From positions 1-57,318 of the forward strand of contig JASHON010000088.1 of assembly GCA_030041095.1 (NCBI GenBank): 57,318 nucleotides of DNA, in the 5' to 3' direction. The translations under genes were made by a program, and so were the position numbers. A model generated the notes under the pieces. It was not told the DNA's origin. It saw only the letters and a program-made list of their open reading frames with translations, and ran no database searches. This document shows, in pieces, positions 8,511 through 17,702 of this stretch (the first letter of the stretch is position 1; the number at the start of each line of letters is the position of its first letter). This DNA comes from Terriglobia bacterium (GTDB lineage: Bacteria > Acidobacteriota > Terriglobia > UBA7540).

Positions 8511-9174
8511 GGCTCAAGACTTCGCGCCAGGATGCCCTAGGACGCATGTTCTCAGTCATCAAAGGCTATCCCACCTTTCCGCAGTTGCTGGCGCGGCAGT
8601 AGGGAGGCGGTCTGTTAAACAGCGGGATTGTCAGTATTCCAGGCTACCGACGCTTCGAATCTCCTCCCTGCGCCACAGTCTGAACGGCAAATCACCCGCC
8701 ATTCTGTTGCGACGAAATTTCAAACTGACCCACCACCCGACAGTGACACGACCAAAGGCACGCCGCGCCCCGTCGTACTGGTGTTCAAGTGACCACAATG
8801 ACGGGCCAACATTAATTCGTCTCATTTGTCCTATTCGTCTCCGCAGCCTCGTTACGTTCTGCTAGGCTATGAGATAGGTGTGCGAAGTGTGGATTCGTGC
8901 GAAATTTGGATTGTGGTTCGAATTGAGTTTGCCTCGGATGCCGGATTTCCACGCTACCGCTGGGTGTATCGAAATCGGTGGTTGCAGCGAGAGCGGTTCG
9001 CTCTAAGGGCTGGGGGCCGACTCCACACAGTACGGCAAGGAACAGCCCAATGACCTCGAATACAACACGCCTGACGTCTAGCCTCAGCGGCGGGAGCAAT
9101 ACTTTTGCAAGGCAACTACGAGGAATGATAGGTCATTCACAGCCAAGCGCACGGGCATTTTCTGTGACCAACAA
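8457..9174. other. Long intergenic region without a clear gene
   Basis: No supported gene on either strand. A direct repeat ATTCGTCTC appears twice around 8815-8842, separated by ATTTGTCCT. Everything else looks like non-coding or decayed sequence. Confidence 0.4.
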
Positions 9175-9364
9175 ACCCAGCAAGTCTTTTATAATCAGCA
9201 AATGCTATTTGACCATGACCAACAATCCCAGTAAGTAACTGAAAATAAGTATGTTACTTGAAACACGAAGAGCGTATCCCAGTAAGTTATTGAAAAACAG
9301 CAAGATAGTCCATTTTACGGCGTGCAGAATTGGGTATATCCTAACAAGTTGTTGAAAATACTAA
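9175..9364. repeat. Degenerate direct repeats, mostly 51 bp apart, upstream of trpD
   Basis: Four copies of a unit near TCCCAGTAAGTTATTGAAAA begin at 9175, 9226, 9277 and 9339. The first three are spaced exactly 51 bp and the last 62 bp. Only the first 20-25 bp of each unit are conserved. Copies 2 and 3 are the closest to each other. The region is AT-rich and ends about 125 bp before trpD. Confidence 0.55.
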
Positions 9365-9490
9365 GCTTAACAGTTTAAAGGTTTTAAGCACATCAAATCG
9401 ACGATTTGCCGGAGAAGGCGCGAAGCCGATACAATACACTGAAAACAAATGTGTTAATCAACCATCCCCGTAGTAAGCTGGCACTTAATT

Positions 9491-10546
9491 ATGCTCGTTC
9501 CTGAAGCCATCGAGAAAATCGAGAACAAGGAGGATCTCCTGCGCGAGGAAGCTGCCGGAGTGATGAGAGAACTGCTCGCCGGCGGCATTCCGGATGAGAC
9601 GATTGCGGCGCTGCTCGTGGCTTTGCGCGACAAGGGTGAAACCGTGGAGGAGGTAGTTGGTTTTGCGGAGGTCATGCGCGCGCGCGCGTTTGAAGTGCTG
9701 GACCATTTTGGCCTGCCACAGGACGGCCTCCTGGGCAACGGTCCGCTACTCGATACCTGCGGTACCGGCGGAGACGGCGCCGGTACATTCAACATCTCCA
9801 CGGCGACGGCGCTGGTGGCTGCCGGAGCGGGCGCGCGCGTCGCCAAGCATGGGAACCGTGCCATCTCCAGCCAATGCGGCAGCGCGGATGTACTGGAATC
9901 GCTCGGCGTGGCCGTTGAGCTGCCGCTCCACCGCATTTCTCAGTGCCTTGAGAGAACGGGTGTGGTGTTTTTATTCGCACCGCAGATTCATCAGGCCACA
10001 AGACACGTGATGCGGGCGCGACGCAGCCTCAAAAGCAAGACGGTTTTCAACCTGCTCGGGCCGCTGACCAATCCTTTAGGAGCGTCCCGCCAGCTCGCCG
10101 GCGTCTATGACCGCGTCCGTACGGAGCTGATGGCGCGCGTGCTGGCGGAATTGGGTGCCGAACGTGCCTTTGTAGTGGCCAGTTACGACGGTATGGATGA
10201 AATCTCTCTTGCGGCTCTTACCCGGCTTTCGGAACTTTCGAAAGGAATGGTGCGCTCGCGCGATTTAGCTCCAGAGGAGTTCGGGATGCAGCACGCGCCC
10301 GACCGAACCCTATTCGGAGGGGATGGAAACACGAACGCAAAAATCCTGCTTGGGATACTCGAAGGTGAGCGCGGCGCTCATCGCGACGTCGTCCTTGCGA
10401 ATGCGTCAGCGGCGCTCGTTGTGGCGGGGCTCGCACAGAGTTTTTCGGAAGGCGTCGAGCGGGCCCGGGAAGCGGTTGACTCCGGCGCCGCGCGAAAAAA
10501 GTTGGCAGCCCTCGTCGAATTCACCCAGCAACATAAAGCGCGGTGA
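9491..10546 (+). CDS. trpD: Anthranilate phosphoribosyltransferase
   Basis: This enzyme transfers a phosphoribosyl group from PRPP to anthranilate in the second step of tryptophan synthesis from chorismate. The protein has the PRPP-binding glycine loop DTCGTGGDGAGTFNIST at residues 88-104 and KHGNRAISSQCGSADVLE from 119, both signatures of the family. At 351 aa it is the usual length for a stand-alone TrpD not fused to TrpG. No other trp gene is nearby, so it is not in a trp operon here. No clear ribosome-binding site precedes the ATG, but the N-terminus fits the family. It converges on galT with 19 bp between the genes. Confidence 0.95.
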   Translation: MLVPEAIEKIENKEDLLREEAAGVMRELLAGGIPDETIAALLVALRDKGETVEEVVGFAEVMRARAFEVLDHFGLPQDGLLGNGPLLDTCGTGGDGAGTFNISTATALVAAGAGARVAKHGNRAISSQCGSADVLESLGVAVELPLHRISQCLERTGVVFLFAPQIHQATRHVMRARRSLKSKTVFNLLGPLTNPLGASRQLAGVYDRVRTELMARVLAELGAERAFVVASYDGMDEISLAALTRLSELSKGMVRSRDLAPEEFGMQHAPDRTLFGGDGNTNAKILLGILEGERGAHRDVVLANASAALVVAGLAQSFSEGVERAREAVDSGAARKKLAALVEFTQQHKAR

Positions 10547-10549
10547 AAC

Positions 10550-10562
10550 GCGGCTCGGCCGC
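10550..10562. terminator. Small hairpin between convergent trpD and galT
   Basis: GCGGC-TCG-GCCGC sits in the gap between the two convergent stops. There is no T-run on either side, so it may only be a weak bidirectional terminator. Confidence 0.25.
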
Positions 10563-10565
10563 CGG

Positions 10566-11633
10566 TCACTTCGCCTGCATCGTCCCACTCCGGTCCAGAT
10601 AATGGACTTCACCGGCATCTCTTAATCGCTCGGCAGCGTGCTCGGGGGTAATATCGCGCTGGGGTGTGGCCAGTATCTCGTAGCCGACCATGAATTTCTG
10701 AATCGTTGCGGAGCGTAAGAGAGGAGGAAAATAGTGAGCGTGAAAATGCCATTCAGGATGCGCGTCGCCGTCCGTGGGCTGCTGATGGAATCCCATGGAA
10801 TAGGGAAATGAGACTTCGAAGAGATTATCGTAACGCGTCGTCAGGCGCCGGAGGAGTTCACCGAGAGCGTGAATTTCACGCTCTTCGAGCGCTTCCATTC
10901 CACCGAAGTGACGCGTGCTGAGGATCATCACTTCAAACGGCCAGATGGCCCAGAACGGAACCAACGCGACGAAGCTCTCGTTTTGGCAAACAAGTCTTTC
11001 GCGCCGGTCGAGCTCGATTCTCAGATAATCGCAAAGAATGCACGATTTGCGGTTTGTCCAATACTCCCGGAACGAGAGCAACTCCTTCGCCGGCTGGTTG
11101 GGCAATGAAGCGTTCGCCCACAACTGGCAGTGCGGGTGCGGGTTGCTGGCGCCCATCAGCGCACCGCGATTTTCGAAAATCTGCACGTGCTGCACCCAGG
11201 AAATTGCTCCCAGCTCGCAGTATTGCTCCGTCCACACTCTTACCACGCCGGCCAGTTCGGAAGGCGACATACGAGTAATGGTAAGGTCGTGCCGGGGTGA
11301 AAAACAGATCACCCGGCAGATGCCCGCCTCAGCTTGTGCATCGAGCAGGCCAGGCTCGTCGAGGCTTGCCGAAGAAGGCTCGGGCAATAGCGCTGGATAG
11401 TCATTATCAAAAACGAATGTAGCACGGTACGGCGGGTTGCGCTTGCCGCCGGCACGCAGATTGCCCGGACACAAATAACAATTGGGGTCGTATGTTTCTG
11501 CGCCGGGCTGCGGCGTCTTTTCCACTTTGCCCAACCACGGCCGCTGGGTTCGATGCGGCGAAACGAGCACCCACTCGCGCGTCAGCGGATTGAATCGGCG
11601 ATGGGGGCGTTGGCGGAGATCGAAAGAGGCCAT
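10566..11633 (-). CDS. galT: Galactose-1-phosphate uridylyltransferase
   Basis: GalT swaps UMP between UDP-glucose and galactose-1-phosphate in the Leloir pathway. The active-site block NPHPHCQLWA (residues 164-173) holds the nucleophilic His168. Metal-binding cysteines are seen in CYLCPGN (Cys52, Cys55), a pair is repeated in CILCDY, and EWHFHAHYFPP lies near the end. The 355-aa length is normal. It follows galK on the same strand after 37 bp, so the two form a galKT pair; galE and a galactose mutarotase are not in the window. The product probably feeds glucose-1-phosphate to central metabolism. Confidence 0.95.
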   Translation of the reverse strand: MASFDLRQRPHRRFNPLTREWVLVSPHRTQRPWLGKVEKTPQPGAETYDPNCYLCPGNLRAGGKRNPPYRATFVFDNDYPALLPEPSSASLDEPGLLDAQAEAGICRVICFSPRHDLTITRMSPSELAGVVRVWTEQYCELGAISWVQHVQIFENRGALMGASNPHPHCQLWANASLPNQPAKELLSFREYWTNRKSCILCDYLRIELDRRERLVCQNESFVALVPFWAIWPFEVMILSTRHFGGMEALEEREIHALGELLRRLTTRYDNLFEVSFPYSMGFHQQPTDGDAHPEWHFHAHYFPPLLRSATIQKFMVGYEILATPQRDITPEHAAERLRDAGEVHYLDRSGTMQAK

Positions 11634-11670
11634 GGAACAGGAATCTGGCTTGGGACTCCGGAATCGTGAA

Positions 11671-12849
11671 TCAGATTGCTGTGGATGCGGGAACTAAAGC
11701 CCGCGCGCCGTCCGAAGCTTCACAAATGTAAATTTCGGGTTGGCGCCCCGTAGCCTTGAAGTACTCGTCGGCGATCGCACGGCGGAATTCTGCGGCATTC
11801 CTGGCGTCGAGGAAACTGATGGTGCAGCCGCCAAATCCTCCACCGGTCATCCGGGCGCCGTAGACCCCTTCCTGCCTGAGCGCCAGTTCGACCATCAAAT
11901 CGAGCTCTTCGCAGCTCACTGCGTAATCGTCACGCAGGCTGCGATGAGACTCAATCGCCATCTGCCCGAAGGCGCCCATGTCGCCCCGCTCGAGTGCCTG
12001 TGCGGCCTGCAACGTTCGTTCGTTTTCCGTCACCACGTGCCGGGACCGGCGATAGAGGGTTTCCGTCAGGCAGTCCCGGTGTGCGTCCAGATCCTTCGAG
12101 GTGATATCGCGTAGCGACCGCAAGCCCGGAATCTCCTGGCTCAACCGGCGGACAGCTTCCTCGCATTCTTGACGCCGCAGGTTGTATTCGCCGGCGCTGA
12201 GCTCGTGTTTCACCATGGTGTTGCAGATGCCCAGGCGGATTGACGCCCGAAGCGGCAGAGTCCTGAACTCGAGCGAGCGGCAATCCAGGAGCAGGCCGTG
12301 GCCCGCAAGGCCGTGGCACGATATAAACTGGTCCATAATGCCGCATTGCGTACCCACAAATTCATTTTCCGCGCGCCGGCAAAGCGTGGCGACGCGCATG
12401 CGGTTGATGGGTTGGCAGGAAAGATCCAGCAGGGCCAGCGCGACGGAAACTTCCAGCGCCGCCGACGAGCTCAGGCCGGAACCGAGTGGCACTTCACTCT
12501 GAATGAAGAGGTTTGCGCCAGCCAGAGCATAGCCGCCTTGTGTGAGAGCCCAGGCAACACCCAGCGGATAATCCGCCCATCCGCCTGTCGCCTTCAGCCC
12601 TTCGCCATCGAGGCGCGCATCTACCGTTTCATTCATGTTTTCAGAGTGAATCACCAGGTTCTGGTCCGCACGGCGCGAGCCAGCCACCCAGCATGAAAAG
12701 CCAATCGCCGCAGGCAAGACAAATCCCTCATTGTAGTCCGTATGCTCGCCGATCAGATTGACTCTTCCGGGAGCTCGATAGAGGGACGGCTCAGTTCCAA
12801 AAAACTTAACGAATTTAGTGCGCAAGTCAGTCGGGTTATGGCTCACCAT
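11671..12849 (-). CDS. galK: Galactokinase
   Basis: This cytoplasmic kinase phosphorylates galactose to galactose-1-phosphate, the substrate of the neighbouring GalT. GHMP-kinase motifs are all present: the galactokinase signature PGRVNLIGEHTDYN (residues 27-40), the ATP-binding PLGSGLSSSAA (121-131) and the C-terminal ARMTGGGFGGC. At 392 aa it has the usual length. It is followed by galT after 37 bp and preceded by the DUF4097 gene 43 bp upstream, so it could share a transcript with the envelope-stress-like genes before it, although a separate promoter is possible. Confidence 0.95.
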   Translation of the reverse strand: MVSHNPTDLRTKFVKFFGTEPSLYRAPGRVNLIGEHTDYNEGFVLPAAIGFSCWVAGSRRADQNLVIHSENMNETVDARLDGEGLKATGGWADYPLGVAWALTQGGYALAGANLFIQSEVPLGSGLSSSAALEVSVALALLDLSCQPINRMRVATLCRRAENEFVGTQCGIMDQFISCHGLAGHGLLLDCRSLEFRTLPLRASIRLGICNTMVKHELSAGEYNLRRQECEEAVRRLSQEIPGLRSLRDITSKDLDAHRDCLTETLYRRSRHVVTENERTLQAAQALERGDMGAFGQMAIESHRSLRDDYAVSCEELDLMVELALRQEGVYGARMTGGGFGGCTISFLDARNAAEFRRAIADEYFKATGRQPEIYICEASDGARALVPASTAI

Positions 12850-12892
12850 ACGTGAAGACTATACTACCACTGCTCAGACTGAACGCGTGGTC

Positions 12893-13804
12893 TTAAGGTG
12901 TGTTGGTGGGAGAAGAATTTTGAGACTGCGGGCGGATATAGATATTCCCGCGATAAGAAGTGAGCTGCAGAACAGCGCCACCGTGATTGTGGGTGCCGTA
13001 AACGGCGTTGCCGTAATACGAGTAACTAGGATGGTGCGGCTTTCGCCTCACCTTGAGGAGATGAACCACCTTTCCGTGAACCGAGCGGGCATCCAGGTTA
13101 AAGGACGCGGAAGGCGGACACGCCACGTTGATGTTGCCGCTGTAAGTCTCCAGAACGTATTCAGCGGTGGGCAAGACACTTCCTTCGTAGACAATGCCGC
13201 CCGAGCTGGTTCGCGCATGGATGGAGGAGCTGGTGGGCGAAAGCAGCCTCAGATTTCCCATGACTGATGAAAGCTCGATATTGCCCGAAGACGACGACAC
13301 CTCAATGTCCCCACCAATCGAACGAGCTGAAACGTGGCCGGACGCGTCACCGACGAAAATGGCCCCTCCCACGGACTCAACCCAAAGATCGCCACCCAGT
13401 CCCTCGATACGCACCACCCCTTCGGGGTTGCGAATTTCGACGCTTGAGTCTTGCGGGACGCTCAGCGTGTAATCAACCTCCGCGTCTGGCCCATGGAGGG
13501 AAGCGTCCAGAAGATGCGTCATCAATTGGATCTTGTCCGCCTGCCCACGGCTCGGCATGGAAACCGCGTCAATCTCAATTTTCGGAGACGCCATGACGTA
13601 ATCGGCGTGCACAAAGGACCGGCTCCAGCCGCGAACGATCACGTTTCCCCGGAGATTGATCAAATTGATATCCGGGCTAGCAATGGTGGAGAAGGTTTGG
13701 CTGTGCTGAGGGGGTCCGGCCGCCCAGGCCCCCGCCGCTAGTGTTACCAGCAAGAGAGCCGGAATCGATCTGGCGACACGGTTTGCGGCGGAAAGCATAT
13801 TCAT
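12893..13804 (-). CDS. DUF4097-type secreted beta-strand repeat protein
   Basis: A signal peptide (SIPALLLVTLAAGAWA) precedes a domain of repeated short beta strands of the form GNVIVRGW, GVVRIEGLGG, GGAIFVGDASG, GGDIEVSSSSG, GNIELSSVMG. This is the DUF4097 (putative adhesin) right-handed beta-helix pattern. Such proteins are common in Acidobacteriota, often beside ECF sigma factors, and act outside the cytoplasm in an unknown way. GGAGTGAA lies close to the first ATG; a second ATG two codons on is better spaced. It is downstream of the sigma/anti-sigma pair on the same strand, 73 bp after it. Confidence 0.8.
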   Translation of the reverse strand: MNMLSAANRVARSIPALLLVTLAAGAWAAGPPQHSQTFSTIASPDINLINLRGNVIVRGWSRSFVHADYVMASPKIEIDAVSMPSRGQADKIQLMTHLLDASLHGPDAEVDYTLSVPQDSSVEIRNPEGVVRIEGLGGDLWVESVGGAIFVGDASGHVSARSIGGDIEVSSSSGNIELSSVMGNLRLLSPTSSSIHARTSSGGIVYEGSVLPTAEYVLETYSGNINVACPPSASFNLDARSVHGKVVHLLKVRRKPHHPSYSYYGNAVYGTHNHGGAVLQLTSYRGNIYIRPQSQNSSPTNTP

Positions 13805-13877
13805 TTCACTCCACGTTCCCTTGGAGGCGCCGCGCCTGGCTCATCCCGTCCGGCAGCCTGCAGGCGAGCGTTGCGCG

Positions 13878-14579
13878 TCAACGCAAGTCATATTCCAGCG
13901 CCGACTGAAGCAATTCGGCCTTTTGCATGTAGGCGCTCGCGAGATAGTGCTGCGTCAATCCGTCGGGATCGCCAGGCAACGACCTTCTGCAATCCCGGAT
14001 TTCCTGGTTCAAAGATTCGAGACTTCTCTGATAGGTAACCTTCAACGAAGGGTCGAGCCGCGATGCGTTCGCATTGAAGGCTCGCTGCAGGCCACTCACC
14101 GTCTGCCGGAGTTGATCGATGGCGGAAGAAGCCTCCCGCCTGCTTGCTGAAGCGTTACTGACCTGCGGTAATGCGCTCCGGCGGTGGAGAAACGATTGCC
14201 CCGGCATCCCCAGAAAGAATGCCGCAATCAGGATAGCGGCTGCCACCGCCCCCACCGGAACCGGATGCCGCAAAAAGCCTTCGCGCCAGCGCGATGCCCA
14301 TCGCTGCCACAGGCCCTGCCGGCTCGCGATAATACCCTCCTCTACAAGAGCGGTCCGGATATGCTTCCACATCCGGTCGGGAGGGTCTTCCATCAGATCC
14401 AGGCTGGCAGCTCGAATCTGCTCCACGTCGGCCAATATGCAACGGCAAAACTCGCACTGCGCGGCGTGTGCCAGCAGCGCCGGCCGGCTCTCGCCCTCCA
14501 GGTAAGCCGGCAACTCGGCTTCGAAGTCGCTACACGCCTTCTGCGGCGGCATCATCGTTTCATCTTTCAGGTCTATCAC
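13878..14579 (-). CDS. Anti-sigma factor with N-terminal zinc-finger (zf-HC2-like)
   Basis: The protein starts with a ZAS-like domain: HAAQCEFCRCILADVE supplies the His-x3-Cys-x2-Cys metal site. A single membrane segment follows (PVGAVAAAILIAAFFLGM), then a periplasmic tail with coiled-coil character (SAIDQLRQTVSGLQRAF). It should hold the preceding ECF sigma factor inactive at the membrane until a signal arrives. The GTG at 14579 is chosen because AGGAGGG precedes it by 5 nt, although ATG codons at 14555 and 14552 are alternatives. Either way it overlaps or abuts the sigma gene, which fits translational coupling. Confidence 0.8.
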   Translation of the reverse strand: MIDLKDETMMPPQKACSDFEAELPAYLEGESRPALLAHAAQCEFCRCILADVEQIRAASLDLMEDPPDRMWKHIRTALVEEGIIASRQGLWQRWASRWREGFLRHPVPVGAVAAAILIAAFFLGMPGQSFLHRRSALPQVSNASASRREASSAIDQLRQTVSGLQRAFNANASRLDPSLKVTYQRSLESLNQEIRDCRRSLPGDPDGLTQHYLASAYMQKAELLQSALEYDLR

Positions 14580-15201
14580 TGAAACCCTCCTGCCGGTGCC
14601 GATCCGTCTGGCCAAGCCTTCCCTGGCCCCGCCGCAATGCTTCACGCAGTTTCAGCCGTGCCTTGTGCAGTTGCGACTTGGAATTCCCTACCGAACAGTT
14701 CATGATATGGGCAATTTCGTTGTGTTCATAACCCTCCACATCGTGCAGAACGAAGATCGCGCGGTAGCCCGGGGGCAGTTCATCGATCGCGTCCTTCAGC
14801 GTAATTCGATCCACCGAGCTCAGCAGCCGGCGGTCATCATCCCCGTATTCCCGCTTGACAGGCTCTTCCTGTGACGGGTCGACTTCGTCCAGCGATACTT
14901 GCTGCAATCCCTTCTTCCGAAGATGCATCAGCACGACATTCACGACCAGCCGGTGCAGCCACGTTGAGAATGCCGATTCTCCCCGGAAAGTGGAGATTTT
15001 GCGAAAGAGCTGAAGAAACGCCTCCTGAGCGAGATCCTCAGCCTCGGCTACGTCACCGGTCATGCGAAGGCACAAAGAATACACTCGGCGCTTATGCAGC
15101 TCGTATAACTGAGCAAAGGCATCCTCGTCGCCTCGCTGCGCGCACGCAATGAGGTGACTCTCCGAACCCGCCTTGGTAGGTGCCGCCTGGCCCTGACTCA
15201 A
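14560..15201 (-). CDS. ECF RNA polymerase sigma factor (RpoE-like)
   Basis: A 213-aa sigma-70 family protein with region 2 (AQLYELHKRRVYSLCLRM, then DLAQEAFLQLFRKISTF and FSTWLHRLVVNV) and region 4 (LPPGYRAIFVLHDVEGYEHN, then EIAHIMNCSVGNSKSQLHKA), and no regions 1 or 3. These are the marks of group 4 sigma factors. The acidic linker (SLDEVDPSQEEPVKREYGDD) is typical. Its gene overlaps the anti-sigma gene downstream, so the two are co-translated. The target promoters cannot be told from the window; the DUF4097 gene downstream may be among them. Confidence 0.93.
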   Translation of the reverse strand: MSQGQAAPTKAGSESHLIACAQRGDEDAFAQLYELHKRRVYSLCLRMTGDVAEAEDLAQEAFLQLFRKISTFRGESAFSTWLHRLVVNVVLMHLRKKGLQQVSLDEVDPSQEEPVKREYGDDDRRLLSSVDRITLKDAIDELPPGYRAIFVLHDVEGYEHNEIAHIMNCSVGNSKSQLHKARLKLREALRRGQGRLGQTDRHRQEGFSDRPER

Positions 15202-15306
15202 AATTGCTCTTTGGCCGCCGCATTCCTTTACAGCCTCTTTACATCCCCCGGGTGAGATGCGGCAGGGTGCATTCGAGTTGTCTTTTCCGGAGTGTCTGAG
15301 CCCCCA

Positions 15307-17595
15307 TTACCGGATTTCCATCATCGCTTGGCCGATCCCGACGTTTCCGGCGGTATCGTAGGTTCGCAGCGTCACGACGTGCTCGCCGATGCTAAGGTGT
15401 TGCAGTGTAACCGTAAAAGTTTCGCGGCGCGAATCGACGATCCCGTCGTCCGAAAGGATGTCGCGCCAGTGGTCGTCGCCCGTCGAAACCTCGGCCTTCC
15501 GTAGAGGCGCGCCCGCCGTCGTGGCCGCGAACCGGACGACGGCCCCGTTTCCGTCAACCCGAGTGCTCAGAACCTGAATCACGGGAGGGGTGTTATCCAC
15601 CCAGAACGGTCCACTCACGAGGCTTGTTTGAAGCGCTCTGGCAGGCGGGTTCGACGGCGAATCAGACGCCACCAGCTTAAGCCGGTATTCCCCGTTGGCC
15701 AGGCTGCTCTGGGGAATCGAGAAATTGTTGCTTCTCAGATTTCGCTTGACCAGGTGCCACTGCTGTTCCTGCGAGGACTTCATATAAAGTGAATAGGCCA
15801 ACCGATCCTTGTTAGGGTCACTCGCCGACCAGCTTATTTCAACCGGAGGTTTACCGCTTGGGTCGGAGCCGTAAGACGGCGATGGGTCATACATTTGGGC
15901 GGTCAGAGTAGGAGACGAAACAGAATTATAGGGGGGATTGATGGCCGGCCCGGGAGATTCAAACGGGGTCCCTGAAAGCGTCAACTTCTGCGCTCCATTG
16001 ATCACGGTAAGCGACTGAATTTCAGGAGGCAGGTTCTCATTAAGATAAGCCAGCGTTACCTTCCGCAGCACTGGACTCTGCCCGTCGGAGCCCTGGAGGA
16101 CTGCCTTCCACTGTGCGTAACGCGCCGGCGGATTCTTGACCGGCGATCCTTCAGGGTTGATGTATGGGCCCATCCATTCGCTCCAAGTACGATCGGGCCG
16201 GGCGGAGTTGCCGGAGCGCGTATAGAAGGCCAGGCTGCATCCGGAAGGGAGCTCTGCGCGCCACGCAATTTCGCCCCACCGCGATATAAATTTCGCATCC
16301 TTCACCGGCGAAACGTAAACTCCACGATTCCCCACTGAGGATCCCACGCGGATCAATTTGGCGATATTGCTGGTGGCAACAAAAATTTGCGATGGAGACG
16401 CAAGAATCCGAGTGGGCAAAGAAGTTCGTGTTTCCGTCAGGAGCGTCAATTGGGGGCCGTCCGGAGACGGCTGGAGGTCGAAAATATGGCCGTTCGAGTC
16501 CGTGGAAAACAAAACATCCTGGGCCCGCGTGGCCAGACCGAAGATGCTGGCCCGGTTTGACGACCAAAGCACCTGGCTGGCTTCATCGGGAAGAATCTGG
16601 ATGAGCTCGCCGCGCCCCAGGTCCGTTGCACGGAAGGGAACTCCGAATCCTGAAGACGTGCCGGGCGCTGCCAGCATCGGCTGCGTTTTCTTTTGGTTCT
16701 GATTGTGGGGCGCCACTTGCGCCTCGGAAGGATCGCGGGCGGAGCTGTGTTCGGCAATCACCGTCACTGTCGCCGTTCCAGCAACCACCGGACGCCCCGC
16801 CTCGGCGCCAAACGCGCCCGGAGCCATTTGAGGTGTAGCATTACCGAGCGCGGCAGCGTAAATTCTTCCCTGCGCGTCAATGGCCAATGAGTAAATCTCC
16901 GGCAGGTTGGCCTGATAGAGCACGAAAGCTTTCCCTTGCGGCGTGATCCGATAGATCAGCCCTCCGGGCTCGCTTCCGGCCAGCAAGTTGCCGTCTTTAT
17001 CGAAGGCCAGGCACATGATATGGGTCTGATCGCTTTCAAAAAAGACGCTGCCCTTGCCGTCGCGGTCAATCCGGAGAATCTCTCCCCGGTCTCCTGTTCC
17101 CGCATACAGTTGGCCTTTCGAGTCGAAAGCCAGCGCCCAGATGTACTTGACCTCTGGATCGCAAAATACGGAGGCTGTCCCGCTGGGCGTGATCCGATAG
17201 ATTTTTCCCTCCGGAGAACTGGCCGCATAGAGATCTCCGTCCGGGCCGACGGCGAGCGCCAGAATCTCCGGCTGCTGCGCCTGGAACAAGAGCTTTCCAT
17301 GCATGCCCGAATCAATCTCAAACACTTTACCCTGGTGGCCAGTTCCGACAAAAATGTTGCCGTCGCGGCCCAGCGCCATTGAAAGGGCGACCGTCTCTCC
17401 CGGCGTAAAGACGGACTGTGTTTGGGGCGCCAATCTCAGATCGCCATTCATATTGGCGGAAACTCCTTGAAGCTGGCCTTTCAGGAAACCCCGGAACGTG
17501 TCCACGCTCCAGAATGCCGTTTGCGTCCCTCGGCCCATCGAGGCCAGGATGCACACGGCGAGAAATGCCAGAGCCATCGACTTGCGGTATTTCAT
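15307..17595 (-). CDS. Secreted beta-propeller (NHL/SMP-30-like) protein
   Basis: The ATG at 17595 is preferred over the one two codons earlier because AAGG then lies 7 nt upstream. A signal peptide (SMALAFLAVCILASMGRG) leads into at least five propeller blades (DGNIFVGTGHQGKVFEI, DGDLYAASSPEGKIYRI, KGQLYAGTGDRGEILRI, DGNLLAGSEPGGLIYRI, QGRIYAA). The C-terminal third has fibronectin/Ig-like features (SWSASDPNKDRLAYSLYMKS; VSGPFWVDNTPPVIQVLS). It is probably exported and may sit on the cell surface. It lies between the S55 protein and the sigma factor on one strand, with about 100 bp gaps. No catalytic motif is seen and its ligand is unknown. Confidence 0.75.
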   Translation of the reverse strand: MKYRKSMALAFLAVCILASMGRGTQTAFWSVDTFRGFLKGQLQGVSANMNGDLRLAPQTQSVFTPGETVALSMALGRDGNIFVGTGHQGKVFEIDSGMHGKLLFQAQQPEILALAVGPDGDLYAASSPEGKIYRITPSGTASVFCDPEVKYIWALAFDSKGQLYAGTGDRGEILRIDRDGKGSVFFESDQTHIMCLAFDKDGNLLAGSEPGGLIYRITPQGKAFVLYQANLPEIYSLAIDAQGRIYAAALGNATPQMAPGAFGAEAGRPVVAGTATVTVIAEHSSARDPSEAQVAPHNQNQKKTQPMLAAPGTSSGFGVPFRATDLGRGELIQILPDEASQVLWSSNRASIFGLATRAQDVLFSTDSNGHIFDLQPSPDGPQLTLLTETRTSLPTRILASPSQIFVATSNIAKLIRVGSSVGNRGVYVSPVKDAKFISRWGEIAWRAELPSGCSLAFYTRSGNSARPDRTWSEWMGPYINPEGSPVKNPPARYAQWKAVLQGSDGQSPVLRKVTLAYLNENLPPEIQSLTVINGAQKLTLSGTPFESPGPAINPPYNSVSSPTLTAQMYDPSPSYGSDPSGKPPVEISWSASDPNKDRLAYSLYMKSSQEQQWHLVKRNLRSNNFSIPQSSLANGEYRLKLVASDSPSNPPARALQTSLVSGPFWVDNTPPVIQVLSTRVDGNGAVVRFAATTAGAPLRKAEVSTGDDHWRDILSDDGIVDSRRETFTVTLQHLSIGEHVVTLRTYDTAGNVGIGQAMMEIR

Positions 17596-17702
17596 CGTCA
17601 TACCTTCTTTCTCTTGACTGGTCCGGGAACGAAACGAAGGCGCGGGCAGGTCGCAGGCCGCTGTCTTCAAGGGGAGCCTCCTTCGTCATCGGCCGGTTCG
17701 CC

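Noticed and set aside
9175-9364. CRISPR-like array
   Set aside because: Units are short, diverged and only four, with no consistent repeat length and no cas genes in the window.
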